Below are positions 24,330 to 33,620 of a stretch of 64,000 nt of DNA, in pieces. The stretch's first letter is position 1, and every line of letters starts with the position of its first letter. A program made the translations under genes and the position numbers. The stretch lies in NCBI GenBank assembly GCA_034440615.1, contig JAOTOM010002907.1:1-64000 (forward strand), written 5' to 3'. This stretch comes from Ashinkailepas kermadecensis. Taxonomy: Eukaryota; Arthropoda; Thecostraca; Neolepadidae. The notes under the pieces were generated by a model that saw only the letters and a list, made by a program, of their open reading frames with translations, made no database searches and was not told where the DNA came from.

Positions 24330-24980
24330 AGAATGGGGGGAATTGTCATTCGTCTGAAGGGGCACTCTATTTCCTCGGAGGGGCGCTTTACGCTGAAAAT
24401 CCTTTGAACGGAAGGGGGGGTGTATTCGAGCACACCGACTGAATGGACGCCTTGTCCTTGCAGGAGGGTGCCTATTCCTTCCAAGGAGGCGTTTTAGGCT
24501 GAACAATCCGTTGAGCGGGGGAGGGGCGGTGCACTGGAGTCCTTCCGGCCTTTCCAGATGGGCGTCTGTCCGGCGTCCGTCGTCTGACCCGCCAGACAGT
24601 CTGCCCTGGCCACCACCGCCGGTTACGACGCCGTCTGCGGCGGCGAAGGCAGGACAGCTGTGGAATTGTCTGGGAAGTTGCGGACCGCTTCGGCTCGTGT
24701 GGTTTGGCTGAGCATCCATTATATCCGGTCGGAGATGAACGAATGCTGTGGGATATAGAAGGCATTGGCAGCGTGATATGGTGAGATGAACGATAACAAT
24801 CCCTCACCGACAGGCGGGGGGTGGATGTGAGGGGTGATGGGGTGGATGCCACCTTCTGACGGCTAAGTCGCTGCCGGTGGACAACTCCTCACCGACAGGC
24901 GGTGGGTGGGTGTGAGATGGGGGGTTGGGGGTGGATGTCACCCTCTGACGGCTCAGTCACCGTCAGTGGACAACAGCGCC
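24330..24980. repeat. Local duplications in GC-rich DNA
   Basis: Two imperfect ~120-bp copies share GGAGGNGCNTTNNGCTGAA and a G-rich end (24350-24420 and 24460-24530). Two ~88-bp copies share CACCGACAGGCGG and CTGACGGCTNAGTC (24808-24880 and 24890-24970). Confidence 0.7.
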
Positions 24981-25629
24981 GGGCAGCGCGCCGCCGGTTA
25001 GCACAGCAAAGCATGCATGCTGTTGGGGTCTGTTGGTCGAAGTGGACCAATTCATATCGGATCACCGAATTGAAACTTTATATTTGGAGGCATGCTTGGT
25101 GCATTTTGGCCGGAATCGGAGCCTGTATCAGTTTGGTTGCAGTTAATATGTTCCGATGGTTCTTACTTGATTTGCTCTTGTTCTCGTACCAGGCTGTGCC
25201 CTCCATGTATTCCTGAAGTCAAAGGATGGCATTGACCTGACTAACCTTACGTGAACGTTTCGCAACTGAATGATCATTCGGGAATGTGCATGTCGGAATG
25301 CGATTTCAGCGGCCATTTTTACTTTTCATGACACAGTTTCATTCATGAGCATATAAAGTGGTGACGATAACATGCACTAGATCACGTGGGGCGAAGTCAC
25401 GTCAACTTTTTTTTTCAGTAGAAACATAAAGACAAATAAAGTGTTTTCTCTCTTTTTAAGCTCACCATAAGATTTTGGCATGCATATCAGTGAGGTCACT
25501 AATTGCCATGATCTTAGTAAATCTGTGCTGGCCATTGGTGATCCTTGTCACCCAAGGAGCATAATCGGGGATTTGACACTCCTTGCACTCAAAAGCAATA
25601 CGTTTCATTGTTTGCTACCAGCATAACCA
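24981..25629. other. No gene recognised
   Basis: One short open frame (to 25216) has a hydrophobic tail but no recognisable family and no splice context. Confidence 0.4.
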
Positions 25630-25795
25630 GGTTCTATGAAGACTGCGCAAAGAACTAAAGCTCAATTATTCGCGTGGGTGGTGACATGACCCAAAGAACT
25701 AAAGCTCAATTATTCGCGTGGGTGGTGACATGACCCAATTATCGCTTGGTGACAGCCCAATTATTCGCGTGGGTGGTGACATGACCCAACGCCAC
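25630..25795. repeat. ~45-bp repeat, three copies
   Basis: Copies of CAATTATTCGCGTGGGTGGT with GACATGACCCAA. The first two are preceded by AAGAACTAAAGCT, and the third is truncated. Confidence 0.9.
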
Positions 25796-26235
25796 AGGTT
25801 CCGTTCAGTCAGATCATGTTAGCATATATAGTGAGGAGTACGGAAGAAAATATTTCAAGCTGAAAACGACGTGAAATGTAGGAAAATTCGTCCCCAGTTT
25901 ATATTTGGTACAATGTTTGGCTCACGGTAAGCGAATTACCTCGACTTTCCAAAGGAAAAATGTATGGAATTGATATTGCTACCCACTATGCATCCTGAAA
26001 ATTTCACACAAACTTCAAAATTTCACAGTACGTTCCATAAACGTTGCGTCGATGCAAGCCTTTCTGGAGGTATTTGGTGCTTTCGAAGCACTTTCCCTGA
26101 TCTGGACCACTGTGACCCAAGGTGGCCTGGGATGAACACTGTTACATGTGGTGTAGGAAGGCTGCGAGACAAGGTACTGCCAATTTCGGTGCGCTGTGTT
26201 GCTCTGAAAAATAAACTGTACATGTCTGAGCCATA

Positions 26236-26490
26236 CATGCACCGAGCGTGCCATCCACCTAGCGTGCCATCCACTGAGCGTGCCATCCACCTAGCGTGCC
26301 ATCCACCGAGCGTGCCATCCACCTAGCGTGCCATCCACCGATCGTGCCATCTACCGAGCGTGCCATCCACTGAGCGTGCCATCTACCTAGCGTGCCATCC
26401 ACCTAGCGTGCCATCCACTGAGCGTGCCATCTACCGAGCGTGTCGTCCACCGAGCGTGCCATCCACCGAGCGTGTCATCCACTGAGCGCG
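26236..26490. repeat. 16-bp minisatellite, ~16 copies
   Basis: The unit is CGAGCGTGCCATCCAC, with CTAG/CTGAG/CGAT variants at its start. Confidence 0.95.
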
Positions 26491-26929
26491 TCGAGTGGAA
26501 ATTGATTCGTCCGTGCGGCCCAATCACCACCCGTGGTATTGCAGGCCGGGCCCGCTGGCTCGCGACCGTCTGTTATCAGCTGGCTGCTGAGAGATGCGGG
26601 CCGGTCCGAGCTCGTTTCTCAGCCCATAAGGTGGCGGGGTGGGGTGGGGGTGGGGGCGTTCCGTTAAGAGTGGGGGTGGGGGCAGCTCTAACCCACAGCA
26701 ATGAAGCCAGCCGCTCGTAGTGGCGTGACATCGCAGTCGCGGCCGCCAGTAGTTGAGTGATCACGCCTCGCGCGCTGTCGACTCTGGCGGCGGCACATGG
26801 GCCGCACTGGCGGCCATTGTGGCGCCACGCACCCTCCGCCAGCTGCCGTCGACAATAACGCCGCCGCACAATAGGCCACCCACCCGCCCACGTCCGCTGA
26901 AGACCCTGCTGCCTGGCCGGTGGCCTCTG
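26491..26929. other. GC-rich sequence, no gene recognised
   Basis: It contains G-rich stretches at 26632-26690 (several GGGG and GTGGGG words), a possible G-quadruplex region. Confidence 0.4.
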
Positions 26930-27660
26930 TCTGACCGGTGACCTGCTGTCTGACCAGTGACATCTGCCTGGTGCCCGTTGGCCTCTGCCTGGTGCCCGGT
27001 GACCTCTGCATGGTGCCCGGTGACCTGCTGCATGGTGCCTGGTGACCTGCTGCATGGTGCCCGGTGACCTGCTGCCTGACCAGTGACATCTGCCTGGTGC
27101 CCGGTGGCCTCTGTCTGGTGCCCGGTGACCTCTGCATGGTGCCCGGTGACCTGCTGCCTGACCAGTGACATCGGCCTGGTGCCCGGTGGCCTCTGCCTGG
27201 TGCCCGGTGACCTCTGCATGGTGCCCGATGACCTGCTGCATGGTGCCCGGTGACCTGCTGCCTGACGCCCGGTGACCTGCTGCCTGACCAGTGACATCTG
27301 CCTGGCGCCCGGTGGCCTCTGCCTGGTGCCCGGTGACCTCTGCATGGTGCCCGGTGACCTGCTGCCTGACCAGTGACATCTGCCTGGTGCCCGGTGGCCT
27401 CTGCTGGTGCCCGGTGACCTCTGCATGGTGCCCGGTGACCTGTTGCCTGACCAGTGACCTCTGCCTGGTGCCCGGTGGCCTCTGTCTGGTGCCCGGTGAC
27501 CTCTGCATGGTGCCCGGTGACCTCTGCATGGTGCCCGGTGACCTGCTGCCTGACCGGTGACCTCTGCTTGGTGCCCAGTGACCTCTGCCTGGTACCCGGT
27601 GAACTGCTGCCTGATCTGTGACCTGCCACCTGACCTGTGACCTCTGCCTGGCCGGTGATC
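26930..27660. repeat. 21-bp minisatellite with higher-order structure
   Basis: Units such as CTCTGCATGGTGCCCGGTGAC alternate with CTGCCTGACCAGTGACAT-type units. Together they form blocks of four or five units (roughly 84-105 bp) repeated several times. Long minus-strand frames (up to 397 codons) are repeat artefacts. Confidence 0.93.
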
Positions 27661-27756
27661 ACCGCCTGGTGCTCGGTGACCTCGGTCTGGTGCCCGGTGA
27701 CCTCTTCCGGCCGTGCAGAGACCACGCGACCTGTACCCGATCACACTGGCCGGCGT

Positions 27757-27840
27757 GTCCTGCGTCAGATCACAGCTGTCCTGCGTCAGATCGCAGCTGT
27801 TCTGCGTCAGATCGCAGCTGTTCTGCGTCAGATCACAATT
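27757..27840. repeat. 21-bp repeat (TCCTGCGTCAGATCACAGCTG), 4 copies
   Basis: Same unit length as the adjoining array but a different sequence. Each copy contains CAGCTG or a one-base variant. Confidence 0.93.
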
Positions 27841-29539
27841 ACGGCACGACCGGGGGACCACCCGCGCAAGCGCATTGGCATCGGTTGATATTGATGCAGG
27901 CCGGCGGCGACAGCCGTGAGAAAACACAAACATAAACCGGCTGGCGGCTGTCAATATTCCGGCCAGACTTCAGTCGAGTGTAATTGGCTCGGTCGTCGTC
28001 GCCGTCGTGGTGAGCGGCCGGCGGATCGGCCAGCCTCTCAACCCTGACAGCGCGGCTGCGTCGGACGAGCTCCGCAACAGGAAGGCGGCCTCGCCTCGCC
28101 TCGCCTCGCCGAAAATCCGACGGACGGGTAGCCGACGCGGCGAATCTGCGGCCGCCTGTCGACGTCGGCTCGACGGGCCGCCGTCGGAGCCGCAGATAGC
28201 GAGTCCAGGACGGACCGGTCGACGGCAGGCTAAGCCCCGACGACGTATCAAATTGGCCGCGGCACTCGAGTGCCGGACAGAACGGCTGCCACGTGTGCAG
28301 AGGAAGGCTCGTTTTCCGGCCGCCGGTCCGTCCCGGAACAAGTGGTGCTTCACGTCCCGACTAATGCCGGTGGGAGGAGCGACAATCACTCCGGGTGAGC
28401 CCATTCCACCAGCCGCGGACCCTTGTCTGGTGTTCTCCGCCGCTTTTGGCTTCTGGCTGTTGTCTGCGTAGTAACCTACTTCCCGACGGTGAAGATATGC
28501 TGGGGAACAAGGAGATTGGTTCTGTTCCGGAGTGGTCACCCCGGTCAGCCTCGATGGATGCATTTATCAGGGGTGTCACTTTGCATACGATAGGGGCTAC
28601 TGGCCCCGAATCAATAATTTAACCCCCAATCATTACTTGGCCCCCTCAATCATTGACCCCCCACACACACACACACACACAATCAGGCTGAAGCCTATTG
28701 ATTTGAGTATGGATGAAACATTGGACCTTTGGGCGTACACTAGATGCATATGGTTTTCACGGCAGCTTTAGACATCAAAAAGGTCATTTCCCCCCCCCGC
28801 AGCCAATTTCACAAAGTGATGCCCATGGTTCTCATCCTGGTATACACCGGCGTCCATGGTGTACAGTATTAATTCGTATTAGCTTGTGAGTGCCCGAGGA
28901 AAACCTGCGGATTTTGCGACAGCAGACGAACCGTCGGAAATGGAACAATCCTATATCGCTTTCATTGCACCACCAAATGGGTACACTATATGGGCACGAG
29001 CATGCCCCTGGAACCCAGAGATGGATTCTGGGACTGGATTATAAATTCGGGTCCTTGGTTCCAACCATTCCTGGGTCCCAGTTGGCAATTTGTTGAACGA
29101 TACACTGGCATCTAGCGTCTCGTTCTTATTTTGTGCTAGGTGTTAGCGGTACAATCATGGATCCAGGAAATACCCTCAATTTTTAATAGACCCTGCAAGA
29201 TCGCATGTGGTTTTCCGTGCTTTTTTCCTGTGACATTCAGAAGTACAGTATGGAGTTCATGTCACAAAAAGTTTCTCAAATCATAATAAATTAGCTCGCA
29301 TTGCACTCCTAGAATGCAGTTATGTGTTGAGTAGGCCAGTATGCAATATATATATGTTTCACGCCCTTCATTTATATATATATTTATATAAGTAGCTGGG
29401 AATAAGGTGTCATCTTACACCAATCGAATCACGTATTGTACCACCCTCATTTGTGTTCACATTCCTTTTATAATCGAAGTTTCTGTGCTTTAAATTGTAA
29501 TTCCTGCTTGCAACTATTTGGTCGGTTATTTGAGTTGTC
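27841..29539. other. GC-rich then AT-rich intron sequence, no gene recognised
   Basis: 27960-28450 is GC-rich, with a four-fold CCTCG run near 28090. 28663-28682 is a short CA run. 29346-29390 is AT-rich. Open frames lack domains. Confidence 0.4.
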
Positions 29540-29935
29540 GGGCGCATGAGCCAGGTTTGAGCATTTAGCGCCCGTAGCTAGCAACATGCAACCGACTCAA
29601 TATGTACATGGCTTCTTCAATGTCCACTGATTCCTAATTACATAAACCCAAGTCACATGTCCGCTACACGCACGACAAAAACCTCTACCATACTACCCTA
29701 CAGGACAGATGACGGCAAACTTTCCATCAGAGATATAGTTCAAGAATGTATGAGGCTGCATGAGGCGCGAATCATCTCCTAACATTTTAATAAGTTTGAG
29801 TGCGGACCAACGACCCCAAAAATGCTGTCTCCGTTGCCCTGTAAGGCGGGGACATAAAAGCAAGGCATGCGGCACTGCAAGCGGACCGTTACAGCATCGT
29901 CACAGACCGGGTTCGGTTCCTTCATTCTTACCGCT
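29540..29935 (-). pseudogene. LINE ORF2 C-terminal fragment with 3' UTR, minus strand
   Basis: On the minus strand the frame reads LLLCPRLTGQRRQHFWG and then MLGDD and FLNYISD. This is the post-RNase H tail found at the end of I-type LINE ORF2s, with His/Cys zinc-binding spacing and a QRRxHF motif. The 3' flank at about 29540-29570 contains a GGGCGCA...TAGCGCCC fold. The same fold occurs next to the related fragment at 43560-44127, so both come from one family. Confidence 0.7.
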
Positions 29936-30430
29936 GGTATAATACACACATAATTAAACCGTAAATTTTTGTGGTATTCCAGCCCTGACCGATTTCTTAG
30001 CTTCACGTGTGACATACCATTTCACTTTTCACGTATCCTCACATGTGAAGTGTGTTGATTTACACTCAGTGTGTATAAGTGACCATGGCATGCTTCGGCA
30101 TATGTGTATTCCGCCCCAAAGCAGTAATTGGTCTTGATTTGGCGAAAGTTGGCCTCACATCATGCATGCGTGCCAAAGTTGCATGTGTGCACCGCCTGTT
30201 CCATAAGCAAGAGCATAGCTCACGTGCTCGATCTTCTGACGGTACAGGAGACTAGAGAAGTACCTGGTGACATGGCATGATCTTGCTTGACCAAAAGCTA
30301 AACAAACTAGAATGACAATGCTTGTGTTTCTCCTGCATACGCAACACACTGATCAAAATCATATAATAATAATTAATAAAGTCATAGCATTTGATATTTA
30401 ATTAATCACCCCGATAAGGAGAAAACTTAC
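29936..30430. other. No feature recognised
   Basis: AT-rich. It ends at the donor of the minus-strand exon. Confidence 0.4.
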
Positions 30431-30527
30431 CTCGTGGCATAGTGACAATTTCAATGGCGTCCAGGTCAACCGAATTGATCCTCCCAACAATATGTGGTGG
30501 GTCGTCGACGAACGTTCGGAACGGTGC
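30431..30527 (-). CDS. Internal exon of an unidentified gene, minus strand
   Basis: Read on the minus strand, a pyrimidine-rich acceptor (CTCTCTCCACAG) is followed by 97 nt of open frame and a consensus donor (CGAG|GTAAGT). The 32 complete codons give a compact, charged sequence including VDDPPHIVGRINSVDLDAIE and IVTMPR. It has the balanced composition of a real globular protein and no low complexity. The exon ends one base into a codon. No family was recognised, and no partner exon was found on this strand. It sits inside the 26-kb intron of the plus-strand receptor gene, so it would be a nested, opposite-strand gene unless the assembly is misjoined. The repeat array immediately upstream repeats its acceptor and first ~12 bases. 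Confidence 0.65.
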
Positions 30528-31460
30528 CTGTGGAGAGAGAAGAGCCCTCGTCAGACGACCTGACGAGACACGTCCCAGTGTTACGGTCGTACCTCTGCTT
30601 GCCGTTCGGAACAATACCTATGGGAATGAAGCCCTCGTCAGACGAGCTAACGAGACACGTTGCATGTCGGTCGTTCGGGACGGTACCTGTTGAGAGGAAA
30701 GCACTCGTCAGACGACCTGACGAGACACATCCCAATAGCACGGCCGTACCGCTGCCGGCCGTTCGGAACAGTACCTGTGGGGAGGAGAGTCCCTCGTCAG
30801 ACGACCTGACGAGACACGTCCCAATAGTACGGCTGTACCGCTGCCGACCGTTCGGAACAATACCTGTGGGGAGGAGAGTCCCTCGTCAGACGACGCGAAT
30901 CCAATAGTACGGCTGTACCACTGCCGACCATTCGGAACAGTACCTGTGGGGAGGAGAGTCCCTCGTCAGACGACCTGACGAGACACGTCCCAGTGTTGCG
31001 GCTGTACCTCTGCTGGCCGTTCGAAACAATACCTGTGGGGAGGAGAGTCCTCGTCAGACGACCTGGCGAGACACGTCCCAGTGCTGCGGCTGTACCTCTG
31101 CTGGCCGTTCGGAACAATACCTGCGGGGAGGAGAGTCCTCGTCAGACGACCTGGCGAGACACGTCCCGTGCTGCGCTGTACCTTTAGTCGTTCGAACAGT
31201 ACCTGTGGGGAGGAGAGTCCTCGTCAGACGACCTGGCGAGACACGTCCCAGTGCTGCGGCTGTACCTCTGCTGGCCGTTCGGAACAATACCTGTGGGGAG
31301 GAGAGTCCTCGTCAGACGACCTGGCGAGACACGTCCCAGTGCTGCGGCTGTACCTCTGCTAGTCGTTCGGAACAATACCTGTGGGGAGGAGAGTCCTCGT
31401 CAGACGACCTGGCGAGACACGTCCCAGTGCTGCAGCTGTACCGCTGCTGGCCGTTCTCGG
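30528..31460. repeat. ~87-bp tandem array copying an intron-exon boundary, ~10-11 copies
   Basis: Each unit, read on the minus strand, carries TCTCCTCCCCACAG followed by a TTCCGAACGG-like start. This is the same boundary as the acceptor of the exon at 30431-30527. Copies of the TTCGGAAC word (or one-base variants) lie near 30605, 30671, 30760, 30847, 30928, 31017, 31105, 31189, 31276 and 31363, with a last truncated copy at 31450. The rest of each unit is intronic (TCGTCAGACGACCTGACGAG...). Confidence 0.92.
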
Positions 31461-31689
31461 GCTCGCGGACGGTGGTGGGTTGCTGAACAGTGGGCACCAG
31501 TGGCTACCTTCACAATCCTCAGACAGCTAGTCCCAGGTGTGGAGTTGGCACATGCAGTAATTGCTCGTCCACGACGGGCACTTCGGAGCGGTGTGCTCGA
31601 CTATAACTAATATCCAGTGATAAATTGTTCGGGGAATATGGTAGAATATACCACTTTCCGAGGACTGAATAGACATCCCTTACGAATAA

Positions 31690-31764
31690 TACTCGACATT
31701 GTGTTTTTTGATAAGTGTTTATAAAGTATTCATGTCTGATTTCTAACAGTATTTCATTTACAAG
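31690..31764 (-). repeat. Segment shared with 54366-54420
   Basis: The reverse complement of this interval is related (roughly 70% by eye over ~55 bp) to the plus strand at 54366-54420. The relation also holds when translated, with shared NEILLE and FINT words. Confidence 0.45.
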
Positions 31765-31767
31765 CAT

Positions 31768-31803
31768 AATAGTGAGCATAATCATGAGATTATGCTCACT
31801 ATT
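31768..31803. repeat. Perfect hairpin, 16-bp arms
   Basis: The arms AATAGTGAGCATAATC and GATTATGCTCACTATT lie around the loop ATGA. Confidence 0.95.
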
Positions 31804-32171
31804 ACTGACCATGATACACGGACATTTTCAGCAAAATTCCATGGAAGGGGATTGCCTATGGTGTGATCTGCCATACATAATCATTTTATACCATAGACAC
31901 TTTCATCATTATTGTTAACATGGCTATCTCTAATTAGGCATCTCAAAGCAAAAGAAAAGTATGCATGTAAGCACGCAATTGGATGACAATTGAGTGTCAA
32001 ACACGCAAAAGGTATTTTAAGCAGCATCGCCTCCATGACAGCTATATGTCCTATGCAGTCGATGCACCTTTAAACTACAATACAGTGCTTCTATGTTTGG
32101 GACGTCCTACTGTGCTCGGTTCGACATCTCACAACTAACAAAAAACAACATTTTTTAAACAATGCTAATGT
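31804..32171. other. No feature recognised
   Basis: AT-rich intron sequence. Confidence 0.4.
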
Positions 32172-32396
32172 CAGTTTCGGACCCCGGAACATGTGGAATG
32201 GTGTCTGCCGGTGCCGTCAGAAGGAAAAAGGTATTCGGTGGTGACACTCCGTGACGGTAAAACCTTGCCGGATATGGCGACAACGCCCGCCCCCGGACCC
32301 GAGTCTGTCCCGGCCGGATCAGCCGCGTTTGTGATCAGCTTTGACCCGAACTCGTCACGCTGCCAGCTGGCTGGGATCAAAAAGGAGCTGAATGAC
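32172..32396 (+). CDS. Possible short coding segment, unidentified
   Basis: An open frame with coding-like composition runs from a possible acceptor (AATGTCAG at 32167-32174) to a TGA at 32396. It contains KRYSVVTLRDGKTLPD, a Pro-rich linker and SAAFVISFD. No family was recognised. It could be an exon, an exonised relic or chance. It lies about 280 bp upstream of the receptor's second exon but is not in a position the receptor protein needs. Confidence 0.25.
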
Positions 32397-32680
32397 TGAA
32401 GGCCATCTCCTACTTGCCAGGACCAGTTGGCGGTAGGAGGAATCTTCACCGCATTCCCTAGTAACAGGATACTCTTTTTCTTCAGACACAGCTATCAATG
32501 TTTCAATTCACAATGTCGTGACGACATGTATCGCAAAGCTAGCGAACAGCAAGCGGTGCACACACTAGCCGATGTTCTCTATCGGGCTCCACCGGCGGAG
32601 ACTGAGCAGCAGCCCAATGCGCACCGGTGTGTGACGACGGTGACGTCACCGACGCTGATGTGTGACGTCACGTGTTGCAG
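32397..32680. other. Intron end before the second receptor exon
   Basis: It contains two TGACGTCA-type palindromes (about 32641 and 32664) close to the acceptor GTGTTGCAG. The polypyrimidine tract is weak. Confidence 0.5.
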
Positions 32681-32780
32681 ATCCGACGGGCGTCGACGAT
32701 AGGCCACCACCTGGAAGGCAGCGTGTCGGGCGGAGAGGCGCGCCAGCGGGGCAACCGCAAGGCCATCCTGCGCATGCTCG
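32681..32780 (+). CDS. Neuropeptide GPCR exon (third intracellular loop to start of TM6), pyrokinin/CAPA receptor-like
   Basis: 100-nt internal exon with GTTGCAG acceptor and CTCG|GTACGT donor. It begins on a codon boundary, matching the phase-0 end of the exon at 6495, and ends one base into a codon. Its 33 codons start IRRAST and continue through GSVSGGEARQ to NRKAILRML. This is the basic third intracellular loop typical of pyrokinin, CAPA and neuromedin-U receptors, where a G-S-V-x-G-E-x-R-Q-like stretch is followed by R-K-x-I-x-R-M-L at the base of TM6. This loop contacts the G protein. TM6, with its C-W-x-P motif, should follow in the next exon, but none was found in the remaining 31 kb. 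Confidence 0.87.
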
Positions 32781-32849
32781 GTACGTACTGCACCAGTCGG
32801 CCATGAGCGACATCTCCACCACTCACGAGAGCCTGGTGTGATGCCCGTG

Positions 32850-33003
32850 TGACGGCCGTGTTACGGTGTGACCACAGACAGCTGGTGCAGACGTGTTCCT
32901 GGTGTGACGTCTATGTGGCGGTGTGACCACAGACAGCTGGTGCAGACGTGCTCCTGGTGTGACGTCTATGTGGTGGTGTGACCACAGACAGATGGTGTAG
33001 ATT
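32850..33003. repeat. ~56-bp repeat, three copies, just inside the next intron
   Basis: Copies of GGTGTGACCACAGACAG followed by TGGTGCAGACGTG and a GTGTGACGTCTATGTGG segment. The last copy is truncated. Confidence 0.9.
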
Positions 33004-33112
33004 TGGAGTTACGCTCCGAGCACAATGAAACTGCGGACATTGGGGTGAAAAGGATCACATATCCTTGAAAATATCAGGACGTTTATAATTATAACTATAT
33101 TATTAGGCGAGG

Positions 33113-33620
33113 CAGGGCGGTGAACTTTACGTCAGTCGACGGATAATCAACTGCAATATCACCCGATGCAATGCATTTTTGTAAGGCAACGGGCAACGGG
33201 AGAAAACTGGTTAGATGTTTGCCACCGAATTTTGGATAATGGCTCTTTTCATCATCTTCGGCAGTAAAGTGGCGGCCCAAAAATCTTGAGCAGGATGGTG
33301 AAATTTACATCAATCGAAAGATAATTAAATACATTATCAACTCATGCCATGGTTTTTAATAGGGCAACGAAATGCTCGAAAACTAGTCTGATGTTCACCG
33401 CTGGAACATGGGACAATGCTGGGTTCATTTTCAGCAGTAATATGACGGTCCAGAACTTGAGTAAATGAGGGTGAAACATACCTAAAATAACAGGCAGTGG
33501 TATGCACTACTTTCTGCAACAGGTTTTTTCCAGCAAGGCTTTGGATTGCGCAGTTTTTTCCTAAATGTATGTATGTTAGCATCTTAGTTTTCGCTTCGTC
33601 TGATGCGTGGCGCCAGTTTC
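33113..33620. repeat. Diverged ~180-bp tandem repeat, two and a half units
   Basis: The unit starts near TGAACTTTACGTCAGTCGA (33120), TGAAATTTACATCAATCGA (33298) and TGAAACATACCTAAAATAA (33471). Shared downstream words are AGGGCAACGAAATG/AAGGCAACGGGC and TCAGCAGTAAT/TCGGCAGTAAA. Divergence is high, so this looks like an old satellite trace. Confidence 0.7.

Larger units (their letters stand above)
6496..32680 (+). other. Large intron of the receptor gene
   Basis: Inferred from the in-phase pair of exons on either side. It is 26,185 bp and filled with minisatellites, foldback elements, LINE relics and one minus-strand exon of another gene. It starts GTGAGC and ends GTTGCAG. If the assembly is correct, all features between these positions are intronic to the receptor. 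Confidence 0.7.

Noticed and set aside
25067..25216. Hydrophobic frame as a candidate missing receptor TM exon
   Set aside because: It lacks CWxP (TM6) or NPxxY (TM7) motifs and acceptor/donor sites, and it lies inside the inferred intron upstream of the exon it would have to follow.
26576..27954. Minus-strand frames of 317-397 codons
   Set aside because: They cross the 21-bp array with HHAEVTG-type periodicity and have no non-repetitive domain.
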